Assembly: GCF_030645335.1 (NCBI RefSeq)
Contig: NZ_JAUSNH010000208.1
Location: 1-32,792 of the forward strand
From: Lacisediminimonas sp.
GTDB taxonomy: Bacteria; Pseudomonadota; Gammaproteobacteria; Burkholderiales; Burkholderiaceae_D
Direction: 5' to 3'
Length of the DNA stretch: 32,792 bases
Shown: positions 15,869 through 24,585 of the stretch, one piece after another
Numbering within the stretch: position 1 is the first letter of the stretch
How the letters are laid out: each line of letters starts with the position of its first letter
The notes under the pieces: model-generated
What the model saw: the letters and a program-made list of their open reading frames with translations, nothing else
What the model was told of the DNA's origin: nothing
Databases searched by the model: none
Program-made: the position numbers and the translations under genes

Positions 15869-16840
15869 TCAGTTCGGCTTGATACCGGACGCCTTGATCA
15901 CCCGTGCCCATCGTTCGGCATCGCTTTTCAAATAGGCTGAAAATTCCTTGGGGCCCTTGTCGGCCGAAACGGCGCCCAACCCTTCCAGCCGTTTTTTCAC
16001 TTCCGGCAGCGCCAGCGCCTTGAGCGTTTCCCGATGCAGCCGGTTTGCAATCTCCACCGGTGTTCCAGCCGGAGCCAGCAATCCCAGCCATATCGCTGTT
16101 TCTTCGAAGCCCTTGAAGCCGGCCTCGTCCATGGTCGGCACATTCGCAAATCGTGGCATCCGATCTTGCGTGGCAACAGCCAGGACTTTCAGGCGCTTTT
16201 CTTCAACCAATTCGGCAATCCCCACCATCGGAAAGAAGGTGTACGAAACGCGCCCTGCCATTACTTCGGTCAGTGCCGGCGCATTTCCCTTGAATGGAAT
16301 GTGCGTCATTTCCACGCCCGCGTTCAACGCGAACAATGCGCCTGCAAGGTGTCCCGAGCCGCCGTTTCCGGCCGAGCCGTAGGTGATCGATCCCGGTTTG
16401 GATCGCGCACTCTGGATCAGGTCCTTGACCGACGTATAGGGTGCGTCATGGGCCGTGACGGCAATCAGTGGAAGCGTCGCAATCAGCGACACCGGCGTAA
16501 AACTCTCGGTCGGATTGTAGGTCGCGTTCTTCGGATTAAGGATGGGATTGACGACGTGAGACAAGGAAGTCAACAGCACCGTGTAACCATCCGGACTGGC
16601 ACGCTCCACATCCTTGGTCGCAATCAGCGCGTTTGCGCCTGGCTTGTTCTCAACCACAACGGTCTGCCCCATTGACACCGTCATTTCCTTGGCCAGGATG
16701 CGCGCGACGATGTCGGCGGAGCCGCCGGGCGCGTACCCGACTACCAGCCGAATGGTTTTTTCGGGATAGGCCGCCAGACTCTGCGCAGCGGGTAGAACTG
16801 CGGCGCACAGCACCGCTGCCTGCAATACAAACCGTTTCAT
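15869..16840 (-). CDS. Bug/TctC-family periplasmic solute receptor
   Basis: 323 residues from the ATG at 16840 (GGAG upstream), giving the signal peptide MKRFVLQAAVLCAAVLPAAQ cut near SLAA-YPEK. Family marks are IRLVVGYAPGGSADIVARI, VENKPGANALIATKDVERASPDGYT, GHLAGALF, HIPFKGNAPALTEVMAGRV and DAERWARVIKASGI. These proteins bind carboxylates and other small acids in the periplasm, usually for a tripartite (TctAB) transporter, but no membrane components are in the window. It follows the TauD-like gene by 106 bases on the same strand, so both are probably one unit controlled by the divergent LysR. The ligand may be the dioxygenase substrate. Confidence 0.9.
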   Translation of the reverse strand: MKRFVLQAAVLCAAVLPAAQSLAAYPEKTIRLVVGYAPGGSADIVARILAKEMTVSMGQTVVVENKPGANALIATKDVERASPDGYTVLLTSLSHVVNPILNPKNATYNPTESFTPVSLIATLPLIAVTAHDAPYTSVKDLIQSARSKPGSITYGSAGNGGSGHLAGALFALNAGVEMTHIPFKGNAPALTEVMAGRVSYTFFPMVGIAELVEEKRLKVLAVATQDRMPRFANVPTMDEAGFKGFEETAIWLGLLAPAGTPVEIANRLHRETLKALALPEVKKRLEGLGAVSADKGPKEFSAYLKSDAERWARVIKASGIKPN

Positions 16841-16946
16841 TGTGTCTCCATATTTTATAGTTGTGTACGGCCGGGCCGTGTTCGGCGTCCCCGCCCGCAT
16901 GCTTCTGTCCAGGTCAGCATGACCGACCTCGGACCTCGATCCATGT

Positions 16947-17789
16947 TCAGAAAACGGCCGGGCCAGCAACGGTTGTCCGGTTCATCAAACGATGCTGATC
17001 GGGTCCGTAGTCGGCGACAGCCAGGTGCTGCGTTGAACAGTTGTCCCACATCAGTATGTCGCCAACTCGCCATTTGTGGCGATACATGAAGCGCTCCGAC
17101 TCGCACAGCGCGCAGAGCTGACGAATCAGCGCATCACTTTCGTCTGGCTTCAAACCGATTATTTCGGTTGTGAAGCTCTCATTCACATAAACGCATTTGC
17201 GGCCTGTCACCGGGTGCGTGCGGATCACCGGGTGAATCACATCCGGCACCGCCTGCTTTTGCTCCTCGGACAGTTTTTTCCTGATGTGCGGCCGCTTCAG
17301 ATACGAGTGCTTTGCCTGCAGCGTTCCAAGATAGGCCTTCATGTCCGGATCCAGCGAGTCGTATGCTGCTTCAGTACTGACAAAGCAAGTGTCTCCATAG
17401 GTCTGGTCGCGACCAGGCGCAGGAATTTCCTTCGCATAGAGGATCGAACAGCGGCTCGGCTTCTCGACATAGGACAGATCGGTATGCCACTGTTGCCCGG
17501 CATCGGCGATGCCGACCGGCTTGCCGTCTTTCATCATGTTCGAGATGACGAGTATCTCCGGCGCATCCGCAAGCAAGTACTGCTTCAGGACGTGGATCTC
17601 CAGTTCGCCGAACCGGCGACTGAAGCGAATATGCTGCTCTGGCGTGATTTGCTGGCCCCTGAAGACCAGGACGCCGCGATCATTGAAGGCCTCGTCGATT
17701 GCCTTGAACGAATCATCATCAAGCGAACGCGACAGGTCGACATCGACGACTTCTGACGCCAGGGGAACTGCCAGCTGTTTGAATAGCAT
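16947..17789 (-). CDS. TauD/TfdA-family Fe(II)/2-oxoglutarate-dependent dioxygenase
   Basis: 280 residues from the ATG at 17789, with GGAG in GGAGTTCAC just upstream; the longer frame adds 41 unrelated residues. The iron triad is H102-x-D104 in QQWHTDLSY and H255 in CSTQHLAVADY; R271 in HRLMNRTTV is the expected 2-oxoglutarate-binding arginine. RGVLVFRGQQITPEQHIRFSRRFGELE is typical of the family. The enzymes hydroxylate sulfonates, aryloxyacids, sulfate esters or similar compounds, often releasing the acid group by C-X cleavage. Without knowing the binding pocket residues the substrate is open. It is divergent from the LysR gene at 17933 and precedes tctC. Confidence 0.9.
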   Translation of the reverse strand: MLFKQLAVPLASEVVDVDLSRSLDDDSFKAIDEAFNDRGVLVFRGQQITPEQHIRFSRRFGELEIHVLKQYLLADAPEILVISNMMKDGKPVGIADAGQQWHTDLSYVEKPSRCSILYAKEIPAPGRDQTYGDTCFVSTEAAYDSLDPDMKAYLGTLQAKHSYLKRPHIRKKLSEEQKQAVPDVIHPVIRTHPVTGRKCVYVNESFTTEIIGLKPDESDALIRQLCALCESERFMYRHKWRVGDILMWDNCSTQHLAVADYGPDQHRLMNRTTVAGPAVF

Positions 17790-17932
17790 GGTGAACTCCG
17801 ACTCCTTTTCCGTTGGTATTCCAGTTTCCGACAATTTTCCGACTCGCTGCAGTCGAGCCCTGATGCGGGATATTAGAAGGAGTGCATATAATAGTAAATT
17901 CACCAATTCCAAACATGCGATAAGCTCTCCTT

Positions 17933-18880
17933 ATGACACGAATGGCTGTTTCGGGACGACTGGCGCAGTTGCGCGTCCGCCATATGATGCTGCTCGACCT
18001 GATTGCCGAAGGCGGCTCGCTCAGCAAGGCGGCCGAGGCGCTCGCCGTTTCGCAGCCGGCAGTCACAGCGATGCTGCAGGAGCTTGAGGGGGTCCTCGGC
18101 GTGCAGCTTGTCGAGCGTGACCGCAAAGGTGCCCGGCTGACGACCATTGGCGCGGCGACACATGCGCGGCTGCGCCAGGTGCTCAACGCATTGAACGGAC
18201 TTGAGTCCGGCCTGACGATGGCGCCGAAAGTCCACCATCTGCGTGTCGGCGTGCTGACCACGGCCATGCTGGAGCTGGTGCCGGACGCGGTGGCGAAGCT
18301 TCGGCGCCATGGACCACAAACAAGCTTCCAGTTCTTCGAGGATACGGTCGAGAACGTTGTCAACGGCGTGCTCGATGGCAGCCTGGACTGCGGCATCGGC
18401 CGCATTGGCACCGGCGTACTGCAGTCCGCCAATTCCAAGCGGCTGCAAATCACCCAGATCCAGAAGGCGGCGATGAAAGTCGTCGGCGCACCGACCCACC
18501 CCATCTGCGCGCTTGATCGCGTCAAGCTTGCAGCTTTACTGGATTATTCGTGGATCCTGTTGCCACGAGGATCGCAGTCGCGAGCAGCATTTGACGACGC
18601 GTTTGTCCAACAGGGTCTAGTGCCGCCATTGCCTGTTGTCGAGTCACTGTCCTTCTATTCAAATTTTCATCTGGCGAGCAAGACCGACCTCCTGACGATC
18701 GCTCCTTCGGCTGCCCTGGAGCATTTCGCCGCGGCCAATATCGTCAAGGCAATCAAGATCCGGTGGCCTATCGGGCTGTCGCCATTCATGTTCTTTTGCC
18801 TGAAAGAGATGTCGGATGGGGCGGCAATCAGCGCATTCCGTACCGCACTGCTGGCGCATGGCCGCTTACGCAAGGACTAG
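17933..18880 (+). CDS. LysR-family transcriptional regulator divergent from the tauD-tctC unit
   Basis: 315 residues. The helix-turn-helix at about 15-60 reads RHMMLLDLIAEGGSLSKAAEALAVSQPAVTAMLQELE, followed by RTT-type LysR wing (GARLTTIGAATHARLRQVL) and the effector domain. A second ATG three codons later is possible. TATAAT at 17887-17892 could be its -10 box, without a convincing -35. The 143-base gap to the divergent tauD-like gene is the expected control region. It probably activates tauD-tctC in response to their substrate; this is inference from arrangement. Confidence 0.88.
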   Translation: MTRMAVSGRLAQLRVRHMMLLDLIAEGGSLSKAAEALAVSQPAVTAMLQELEGVLGVQLVERDRKGARLTTIGAATHARLRQVLNALNGLESGLTMAPKVHHLRVGVLTTAMLELVPDAVAKLRRHGPQTSFQFFEDTVENVVNGVLDGSLDCGIGRIGTGVLQSANSKRLQITQIQKAAMKVVGAPTHPICALDRVKLAALLDYSWILLPRGSQSRAAFDDAFVQQGLVPPLPVVESLSFYSNFHLASKTDLLTIAPSAALEHFAAANIVKAIKIRWPIGLSPFMFFCLKEMSDGAAISAFRTALLAHGRLRKD

Positions 18881-19018
18881 CGGGCGACGACAAGAGCCGG
18901 CGGTATCTGAAGCCGGGGACAGGTCGCGAGTAGTGACCCACTTTATCGATCTGCATGGGCATGAAGCGTTCGTATATTGCATCGATATCGGCATTGCCCG
19001 GCGCATGGTCGAAGCGCC

Positions 19019-19960
19019 TTAGCCATTGCGCCCTGATGGCGGGAAGTTCCAGCAGCGTCTGGATATGGTGTCGCTTGGACAGTTCACCAGGTCGACGAAG
19101 TCCGCGTGGCTGGTCTCGACGAAGCCCGTGCTCGGCCAGACCTTGTAAGCGCCGGCCACCGTGCCAGGCATGCTGGTGAACGCCCGGCGCAGGTCCTTGA
19201 TGAATTGCTCGCCATAGGCGGCCTGCGTCACCATCGGCGTGTTCGGCACCTTGATGCAGCCGATGACGTTCAGTTCCGACTTGATAAGTTTGTCGTTGGG
19301 CTCGTCGTACTTTTCCATGTCAAGAAGCTTGCGTTCGGCCCAGCGCCAGAAGTAGAAATCGCCTACTGCCGCCGCATCGACTTTCTTGTTCTTGACAGCG
19401 AGGAAGGCCGCGTCATGCTTCCCTGCATAGATCTTGTTCTTGAAGTCCTTTCCCGGATTGACGCCATTCTTCAACAGCATCTAAGCCGGCGCCACGCCGC
19501 CGGACGTGGAGGTCGGGCTGACGAATGCGAAGGTCCTCCCCTTCAGGTCCTGCCAGGCCTTGATGTTGCTGTCTGTCCGCGAGATCACGCAGGACTTGTA
19601 GTAGGTCCGACCCGATGTGTCCTTGTTCAGCACGGCCGGCACGACATTCATTTTCAGGTCGAGCATCTTTCCGTACTGGCTGCCGCCGACGTACACCACG
19701 TCAAGGTGGCCTGCGCGCATTGCCTCGATCAAGGCATTGTAGCTTTCAGACACACGTACCGTGGTCGGCACGCCCATCGTCTTCTCGATGTGTTTGGCGA
19801 TGCCATTGAACATCTCGACCATCTGGGTCGGATCTTCTGCCGGCAGCAGTCCGAAGCGAATCGTTTTTGGCGCCTGCGCATTTGCAACCTGCACGCTTCC
19901 TAACACCGCGACCGAGATTACGATCGAGCTTGTCAGTGAGCGTTTGAATTTCGAGATCAT
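19019..19960 (-). pseudogene. Broken phosphonate/phosphite-type ABC binding protein (PhnD-like)
   Basis: The 5' part (from ATG 19960, GGAG upstream) encodes a signal peptide and a PhnD-like domain: IRFGLLPAEDPTQMVEMFNG, YNALIEAMRAGHLDVVYVGG and GRTFAFVSPTSTSGG. At 19481-19483 an in-frame TAG interrupts it after GGVAPA; the same frame continues at once with MLLKNGVNPGKDFKNKIYAGKHDAA, clearly the same protein. Near 19081-19085 homologous-looking coding sequence shifts frame: the current frame ends PSGRNG at 19019, while the other frame reads on as LSKRHHIQTLLELPAIRAQW. A stop plus a likely one-base loss argue for decay. No phnC/phnE transporter genes are beside it. A sequencing error could mimic either lesion but hardly both. 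Confidence 0.75.
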
Positions 19961-20339
19961 GTCCTGCTCCATCAGGCTGTTCAATCCGAGCAGGATTAAA
20001 ACATTGGAGCGTGACAGGCCCGTTACTGTGGGGTGACGCAAGCATGGCTGCGGATTCGGGCAGTTGAACGAGAAGACCGCGAGCGCGATCGCGAGGGACT
20101 GGCAGGCGCAGATGCATCGCTATTGAATGCGCAAGCGAAGGATTCCCGCCCCGAAATTTGTCCACAATTCAGGACATATCCCACCGTGCCGGATTCAGGA
20201 TTGCGCATTGGTGAACCCCACGTTCAAGCGCGTCGCCAGTGAAAGTCTCAATCCGTCTATACTGTAGCCACCAAAAAAGGTCCGATCCCACTTCCAGACG
20301 GAATGGGGTCTTAAAAAAATAGCGCTTCAGGAGACATTC
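19961..20339. other. Gene-free region upstream of the second TctC receptor
   Basis: About 380 bases without a gene. TATACT at 20258-20263 is a possible -10 box. An imperfect hairpin (20284-20295 with 20300-20310) sits just before the ribosome site of the next gene. Neither is firm. Confidence 0.45.
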
Positions 20340-21329
20340 ATGCGTATCAAGCACAGTTTGACATTCGGATTGCAAATCACCTTTGCTGCATTGACGCTGG
20401 TGGTTGCCAGTTCCGCGTCCGGACAATCATGGCCTACCGCAAAGCCGATTACGTTCATCAATCCCTTTCCGCCCGGTGGCGCAGTGGATGGCTTCGGCCG
20501 ACCGCTGGCACAGCAGCTCGGCACGCAGCTCGGCACTACAATCATTGTGGATAATCGCGGCGGCGCAGGCGGCACGATCGGCGCAGCACTGGCTTCCAAA
20601 ATGGCGCCCGATGGATATACCTGGTTCTTGGGTGCAGTACATCACGCGATTGCACCCAGCATTTATCCCAAGCTCAGTTACAGTCTCGAAAAAGATTTCG
20701 AACCCGTCGCGCTGATCAGCGACGTCCCCCACGTGATCGTCGTCAATCCGCGCAAGGTGCCGGAAAAAGACCTTCAGTCCTTGCTGGAAAGACTGAAAAA
20801 GACGCCAGGGAAGGTGGACTATGCGTCGACCGGTTCAGGCACTTCCCAGCATCTGGCTGGTGAGTTGTTCAAGCTGAAGACAGGCGCGAAAATTACCCAT
20901 GTACCGTATCGCGGTACCGGTCCGGCGCTGCAGGACCTGGTTGCCGGACACGTCGACATGATGTTCGATACCTTGGCCGGCTCGTCGGCGTTCATCAAGA
21001 GCGGTCAACTCAAGCCGCTGGCTGTCACCACCAAGGAGCGGGTCGCCGGATTTGAATCGGTACCGACCGCAACGGAAGCCGGCGTGCCGGATTACGTGGT
21101 CTCAAGCTGGTACGCGCTGTTTGCCATCAAAGGCACGCCAAAGCCCATGATTGATCGCATGATAGTTGAGGTCGAAAAAGCCTTGGCGCAGCAGGACATG
21201 AAAACAAAATGGACAACCATGGGCGCAACCAGCCGTAAGCTGACTGGCGCAGAGTTTGGCACCTTCGTCCATAGCGAGACCTTGCGTTGGGCCGATGTCG
21301 TCAAAAAAGCCAATATCCGTCTGGATTGA
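20340..21329 (+). CDS. Bug/TctC-family periplasmic solute receptor (orphan)
   Basis: 329 residues, start fixed by AGGAGA seven bases upstream. A signal peptide (MRIKHSLTFGLQITFAALTL, cut near ASG-QS) precedes the family sequence: ITFINPFPPGGAVDGFGRPLAQQL, VDNRGGAGGTIGAALASKMAPDGYT, GTSQHLAGELFKLKTGAKITHVPY, and a closing LRWADVVKKANI. It should bind a small organic acid in the periplasm. No TctA/TctB membrane subunits or catabolic genes adjoin it, which is usual for the many orphan Bug proteins in Burkholderiales. It is a distinct paralogue of the receptor at 15869, not a recent copy. Confidence 0.9.
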   Translation: MRIKHSLTFGLQITFAALTLVVASSASGQSWPTAKPITFINPFPPGGAVDGFGRPLAQQLGTQLGTTIIVDNRGGAGGTIGAALASKMAPDGYTWFLGAVHHAIAPSIYPKLSYSLEKDFEPVALISDVPHVIVVNPRKVPEKDLQSLLERLKKTPGKVDYASTGSGTSQHLAGELFKLKTGAKITHVPYRGTGPALQDLVAGHVDMMFDTLAGSSAFIKSGQLKPLAVTTKERVAGFESVPTATEAGVPDYVVSSWYALFAIKGTPKPMIDRMIVEVEKALAQQDMKTKWTTMGATSRKLTGAEFGTFVHSETLRWADVVKKANIRLD

Positions 21330-21529
21330 TAGCGGACGGCCGCCCCGTCGCACACTTATCGGACTGACCACGGCCTGAGTCTCCGAAGGCTTGCCGGCGA
21401 TCGTGACCGTCACCCTGGCGCGGGGCGTGCAGCGCATGGCCCGACCAGGCGCTGGCGCACACCGGCAGCCCAGATCAACCAGTGCTACCGAGTCAACCAG
21501 GAAAATATTGCCTAAGGCTTGGAATTAAT

Positions 21530-21605
21530 TGGTGCGGCTGGCGGGGATCGAACCCACGACCCTTGGCTTCGGAGGCCAATACTCTATCCACTGAGCTACA
21601 GCCGC
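21530..21605 (-). tRNA. tRNA-Arg(CCG)
   Basis: A full cloverleaf is read on the minus strand: acceptor GCGGCTG/CAGCCGC, D arm GCTC...GAGT, anticodon stem TTGGC/GCCAA with loop CTCCGAA (anticodon CCG), T arm GTGGG-TTCGATC-CCCGC, discriminator A and encoded CCA. It decodes CGG. Confidence 0.96.
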
Positions 21606-21811
21606 ATAGGAGGAACTGCTGGTACTGCGAAGAGGGATGCAGGATACCGGGTTTCGCGTCCTTAGTCCACGGAAAGACCGTTTTGCGTGCCAAACGGCTG
21701 ACCTTGCGTCTATAATCAAAGGTTTTCGATGTTGCGGGAATGAAAGGGTCCGGATGCCCGGGGTTCCTTGCGCGACACGGCACGATTTTCAAAAATAGTC
21801 TTGAGGAAACA

Positions 21812-22690
21812 ATGAGCGACGCACACAACGAGCACCAATCCGCCATCAGAACCCCGAAGCAACTGATCGCCGCCATCGTGGCCGGTTTTCTCGTCCCGAT
21901 CATCGCGATCATCCTGCTGGTGCAATACGTCGCCAGCGATTCCAAGGTTGGCGCAGGATCCGGCGGCCAGACTCCCGAGGCAATCGCCGAACGCTTAGCG
22001 CCGGTGGCTGACCAGGGCTTCACTCTGAAAGACGTCAACGCACCGCGCGTGCTGCAGACCGGCGAAGCCGTCTACAAGTCGGCTTGCATGGCTTGCCATG
22101 ACACCGGCGCTGCCGGCGCACCAAAGCTTGGCGATGCTGGCGCATGGTCGGCCCGTATAGCCCAAGGCTACGATACCTTGCTCAAGAACGCGATCGCAGG
22201 GCTGCGCGGCATGCCGGCAAAGGGCGGCAACCCTGATCTGGATGATGTAGAAGTGGCACGCGCCGTGGTGTACATGACCAACAAGTCGGGCGCCAAGTTC
22301 AAGGAACCAGAAGCACCGGCGGCACCAGCCGCAACAACAGCTGCGGCCGCAGCCGCTGAAGCTGCACCGGCAGCCGCAGCGGTTGCCGCAGCACCGGCAG
22401 CGGCCGCTGCGCCCGCTGCGGCACCGGCAAAGCTGACCGCCGCGGATGGCAAGAAGCTGTACGAGGCTGCATGCGTGGCTTGCCATGGTGCAGGTATCGC
22501 AGGGGCGCCGAAGTTTGGCGACAAGGCGGCCTGGGGGCCACGTATCAAGCAGGGCAACGCCGTGCTGTACGAGCACTCGATCAAGGGCTTCCAGGGCAAG
22601 GCCGGCATGATGCCCGCCAAGGGCGGGTCCTCAGCGTCGGATGATGAAGTCAAGGCGGCTGTGGATTACATGACGGCGGCAGCGAAGTAA
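21812..22690 (+). CDS. Membrane-anchored two-haem cytochrome c (cytochrome c5 type, tandem domains)
   Basis: 292 residues from the ATG at 21812 (GAGG upstream). Residues 17-40 form one membrane helix, an uncleaved anchor. Two cytochrome c5-like domains follow: haem motif CMACH at 92-96 with axial M134 (GMPAKGG), and CVACH at 221-225 with axial Met in MMPAKGG near 266-267. They share GAPKxGD-AW-RI and are clearly an internal duplication, joined by an Ala/Pro-rich linker at about 164-207. The protein should carry electrons in the periplasm, probably between the bc1 complex or another donor and a terminal oxidase. It is transcribed divergently from the tRNA-Arg, with TATAAT at 21711-21716 as likely -10 box, and ends at a strong terminator. 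Confidence 0.92.
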   Translation: MSDAHNEHQSAIRTPKQLIAAIVAGFLVPIIAIILLVQYVASDSKVGAGSGGQTPEAIAERLAPVADQGFTLKDVNAPRVLQTGEAVYKSACMACHDTGAAGAPKLGDAGAWSARIAQGYDTLLKNAIAGLRGMPAKGGNPDLDDVEVARAVVYMTNKSGAKFKEPEAPAAPAATTAAAAAAEAAPAAAAVAAAPAAAAAPAAAPAKLTAADGKKLYEAACVACHGAGIAGAPKFGDKAAWGPRIKQGNAVLYEHSIKGFQGKAGMMPAKGGSSASDDEVKAAVDYMTAAAK

Positions 22691-22714
22691 GTTCAAGGCT
22701 TCGCTCACACCAAG

Positions 22715-22741
22715 AAAAGCCGGCTTCGCGCCGGCTTTTTT
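22715..22741. terminator. Bidirectional rho-independent terminator between cytochrome gene and hipA
   Basis: AAAAGCCGGC (22715-22724) and GCCGGCTTTT (22730-22739) pair perfectly around TTCGC, with further T after it. It ends the cytochrome gene and, read on the other strand, the hipBA unit. Confidence 0.9.
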
Positions 22742-22800
22742 GCGTCTGGCGCTCGCTTGTAGTGAGCGCTTCCACGCGACCGGCGGGCAAGCTGGCCAGG

Positions 22801-24114
22801 CTAGGTGAGCTTGTTGCGGCGACGCCAGGCGTGGGCATCCGGGTGGTCGTCAAGATGCGCGATCAGCCGTGTTTTCTGGGCCTGGCTCAGCGCTGAGTCC
22901 ATGATCATTCCCGGCCATGTGCGCATGGCGCGGTCGACCGTGTCGCGCAATACGGCGGTCATGCCGATTTCCGGCAATTCCCAGATGTTAGCGAGTTGGC
23001 GGACTATGGAGGGGGTAAGTACCCGCTTACCAGTTTGTCCCGGCAGGAACCGCAGGCCATGTCCCTGTCCGTCAATATAGGCGCCGTAGGCCACGATATC
23101 GTAGGCGGGCGATAGCCGGGCCTTGCCATCGAGCCCGTATAACAGGGAGAAGTTCTTGGTGTGGGCGTCGTAGTTGCCGAGCAATTCGTTGACCTTCACG
23201 CGGCGCAGCAACTCCAGCACATCGGCCGCGCCATCCGGCGAAACTTCCAGCAGGACCAGTCCGATCGAGGCGTAGTCGCCCTGGTATTTGTCCTCGGGCG
23301 ACAGGCCGAGAGCCTGGGCGAAGTCTTCCATGTGCAGGCGCCCGGTGGGGGTCGGTGCGTCACGGTCGAAGCGGCGAACCAGCAGGAAATTGCGGGCGTC
23401 GTCACGCAGCGTGAACGGCAGCTTGTCGGCGATGGCGCTCAACGGCTGTAACTGAGCCTGGCAAACCCTGACGCCGGCGGCGGCTGCCAGCAGCAAGGAT
23501 GTGTGCTCGACTTCCGGCAGGCCCTGGTAGTCCGATGCGGGGAGCTTGGCAATGAAGTGGGCGCCGCCGCTAGCTGTGGAAGAGCGCATTACATAGCGCC
23601 CGCCCGCTGCCTGGACCAGGTCCACCTTTGGCTGTACGCCGGAAAGGGAGACGGCCTGCGGCGTCGGGAGTTGATCGGAGCTGTACTCGAAGCTGTCGTG
23701 CCCTTGGGTCAGCAAGCGCCGCATGCGGGCGTCGTCCAGCTTTTCGGGCAGGGCCCAGACATCGCCGGGCAGGTCCTCGCCGCAATAGGACAACAGGCTC
23801 ATTTCGTCGTCGACATCGATGCCGGCGTCGGCGATCAACTGCTTGCGCAGTACGCCTTCCGGCAGCAAGTTGCGGAAAAACACCGGCAAGCGCCGTTTCC
23901 CGCCACCAAACCGGACGTGATCGGGCGGCTTGATCAGCTGCGCTCGTACCTGTTCTTCGGTACCGCCAGACAGCAGCACCGACAAGTTCGCGCGCTGCGG
24001 GTCGAGCGCGTATTCGTCATCGAACTGGAAGTAGACGCGACCGTCGTCCAGGTCGAACAAGGTGCCGACATCGGCCAGGCCAAGCCTGATGCGCAATGCC
24101 CGCAGCTGGCTCAT
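22801..24114 (-). CDS. hipA: HipA-family serine/threonine kinase toxin
   Basis: 437 residues from the ATG at 24114, whose ATGA overlaps the stop of hipB. HipA marks in order: SLSGVQPKVDLV (156-167, the P-loop-like segment), LLVRRFDR (244-251), HMEDFAQALGLSPEDKYQ (261-277), catalytic loop NYDAHTKNFSLL with D316, H318 and N321, and the metal-binding D339 in SPAYDIVAYG. All key kinase residues are present, so it looks active. HipA toxins phosphorylate glutamyl-tRNA synthetase or related targets and cause growth arrest and persistence. It is held in check by HipB, encoded just upstream, and both are under the twin operators at 24420-24515. Confidence 0.93.
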   Translation of the reverse strand: MSQLRALRIRLGLADVGTLFDLDDGRVYFQFDDEYALDPQRANLSVLLSGGTEEQVRAQLIKPPDHVRFGGGKRRLPVFFRNLLPEGVLRKQLIADAGIDVDDEMSLLSYCGEDLPGDVWALPEKLDDARMRRLLTQGHDSFEYSSDQLPTPQAVSLSGVQPKVDLVQAAGGRYVMRSSTASGGAHFIAKLPASDYQGLPEVEHTSLLLAAAAGVRVCQAQLQPLSAIADKLPFTLRDDARNFLLVRRFDRDAPTPTGRLHMEDFAQALGLSPEDKYQGDYASIGLVLLEVSPDGAADVLELLRRVKVNELLGNYDAHTKNFSLLYGLDGKARLSPAYDIVAYGAYIDGQGHGLRFLPGQTGKRVLTPSIVRQLANIWELPEIGMTAVLRDTVDRAMRTWPGMIMDSALSQAQKTRLIAHLDDHPDAHAWRRRNKLT

Positions 24115-24410
24115 TGGCCACCCTTGCCGCGCGCCAGCCTTTCTGAAATGCGCAATTGCAAGCCGGTCAACTGCTCGCCATAGGCGGCCTCGGCCGAGGC
24201 GGCGGTTTCCCTGGGGGTCAGCACAATGTCCAGCCCGAGCTGCTCGCATAGTGCGAGCAGGGTATTGAGCTCGACATTGCCGGTGCCTTGTTCCAGTGCG
24301 GACAAGGTGTTGCGGTGGACGCGACTTTTTTCGGCCAGCGCCGATGCGCTCAATTGCTGCCGCTGCCGCGCAGTCCTTATTTTGCTGCCGATGTCGAGCA
24401 AGGTCGTCAT
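24111..24410 (-). CDS. hipB: HipB antitoxin, XRE-type helix-turn-helix repressor
   Basis: 99 residues. The Cro/CI-type helix-turn-helix is at about 8-65: IGSKIRTARQRQQLSASALA, EKSRVHRNTLSALEQGTGN and VELNTLLALCEQLGLDIVL. The C-terminal tail (SAEAAYGEQLTGLQLRISER) is likely used to hold HipA. It neutralises HipA and represses its own operon by binding the palindromes upstream. No clear Shine-Dalgarno precedes the ATG, which starts only about 27 bases from the predicted transcript start. Stop and hipA start overlap by four bases. Confidence 0.93.
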   Translation of the reverse strand: MTTLLDIGSKIRTARQRQQLSASALAEKSRVHRNTLSALEQGTGNVELNTLLALCEQLGLDIVLTPRETAASAEAAYGEQLTGLQLRISERLARGKGGQ

Positions 24411-24419
24411 GCTGGTTTA

Positions 24420-24446
24420 AATAGGCAAAATATTGATTTGCCTATT
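24420..24446 (-). promoter_or_regulatory. hipBA operator O1
   Basis: Ten-base arms AATAGGCAAA and TTTGCCTATT separated by seven bases. It overlaps the start region and the -10 box of the hipBA promoter, so HipB bound here would block transcription. Confidence 0.85.
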
Positions 24447-24471
24447 ATAGACAGCATGCATCGCAATGCAA
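24444..24471 (-). promoter_or_regulatory. hipBA promoter
   Basis: On the minus strand TTGCAT (24466-24471), 16-base spacer, perfect -10 TATAAT (24444-24449). The -10 box abuts operator O1, and the promoter lies between O1 and O2. Confidence 0.65.
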
Positions 24472-24484
24472 GAAATTGCTTAAT

Positions 24485-24515
24485 CAAATAGGCAAAAATC
24501 TTGTTTGCCTATTTG
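24485..24515 (-). promoter_or_regulatory. hipBA operator O2
   Basis: Perfect 12-base arms CAAATAGGCAAA and TTTGCCTATTTG separated by seven bases, the same core as O1. Its centre is 67 bases from that of O1, so two HipB dimers could flank the promoter. Confidence 0.85.
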
Positions 24516-24585
24516 AATGGGCACTGCGGTCAGCATGCAATGCAAGTGCGGCCGGGCCAGCCTGCCGCGCTTGCCGGCATGATGG

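Noticed and set aside
19019-19480. A separate gene starting at the ATG right after the TAG
   Set aside because: It is the continuation of the PhnD-like protein in the same frame, lacks a signal peptide and has no independent domain.
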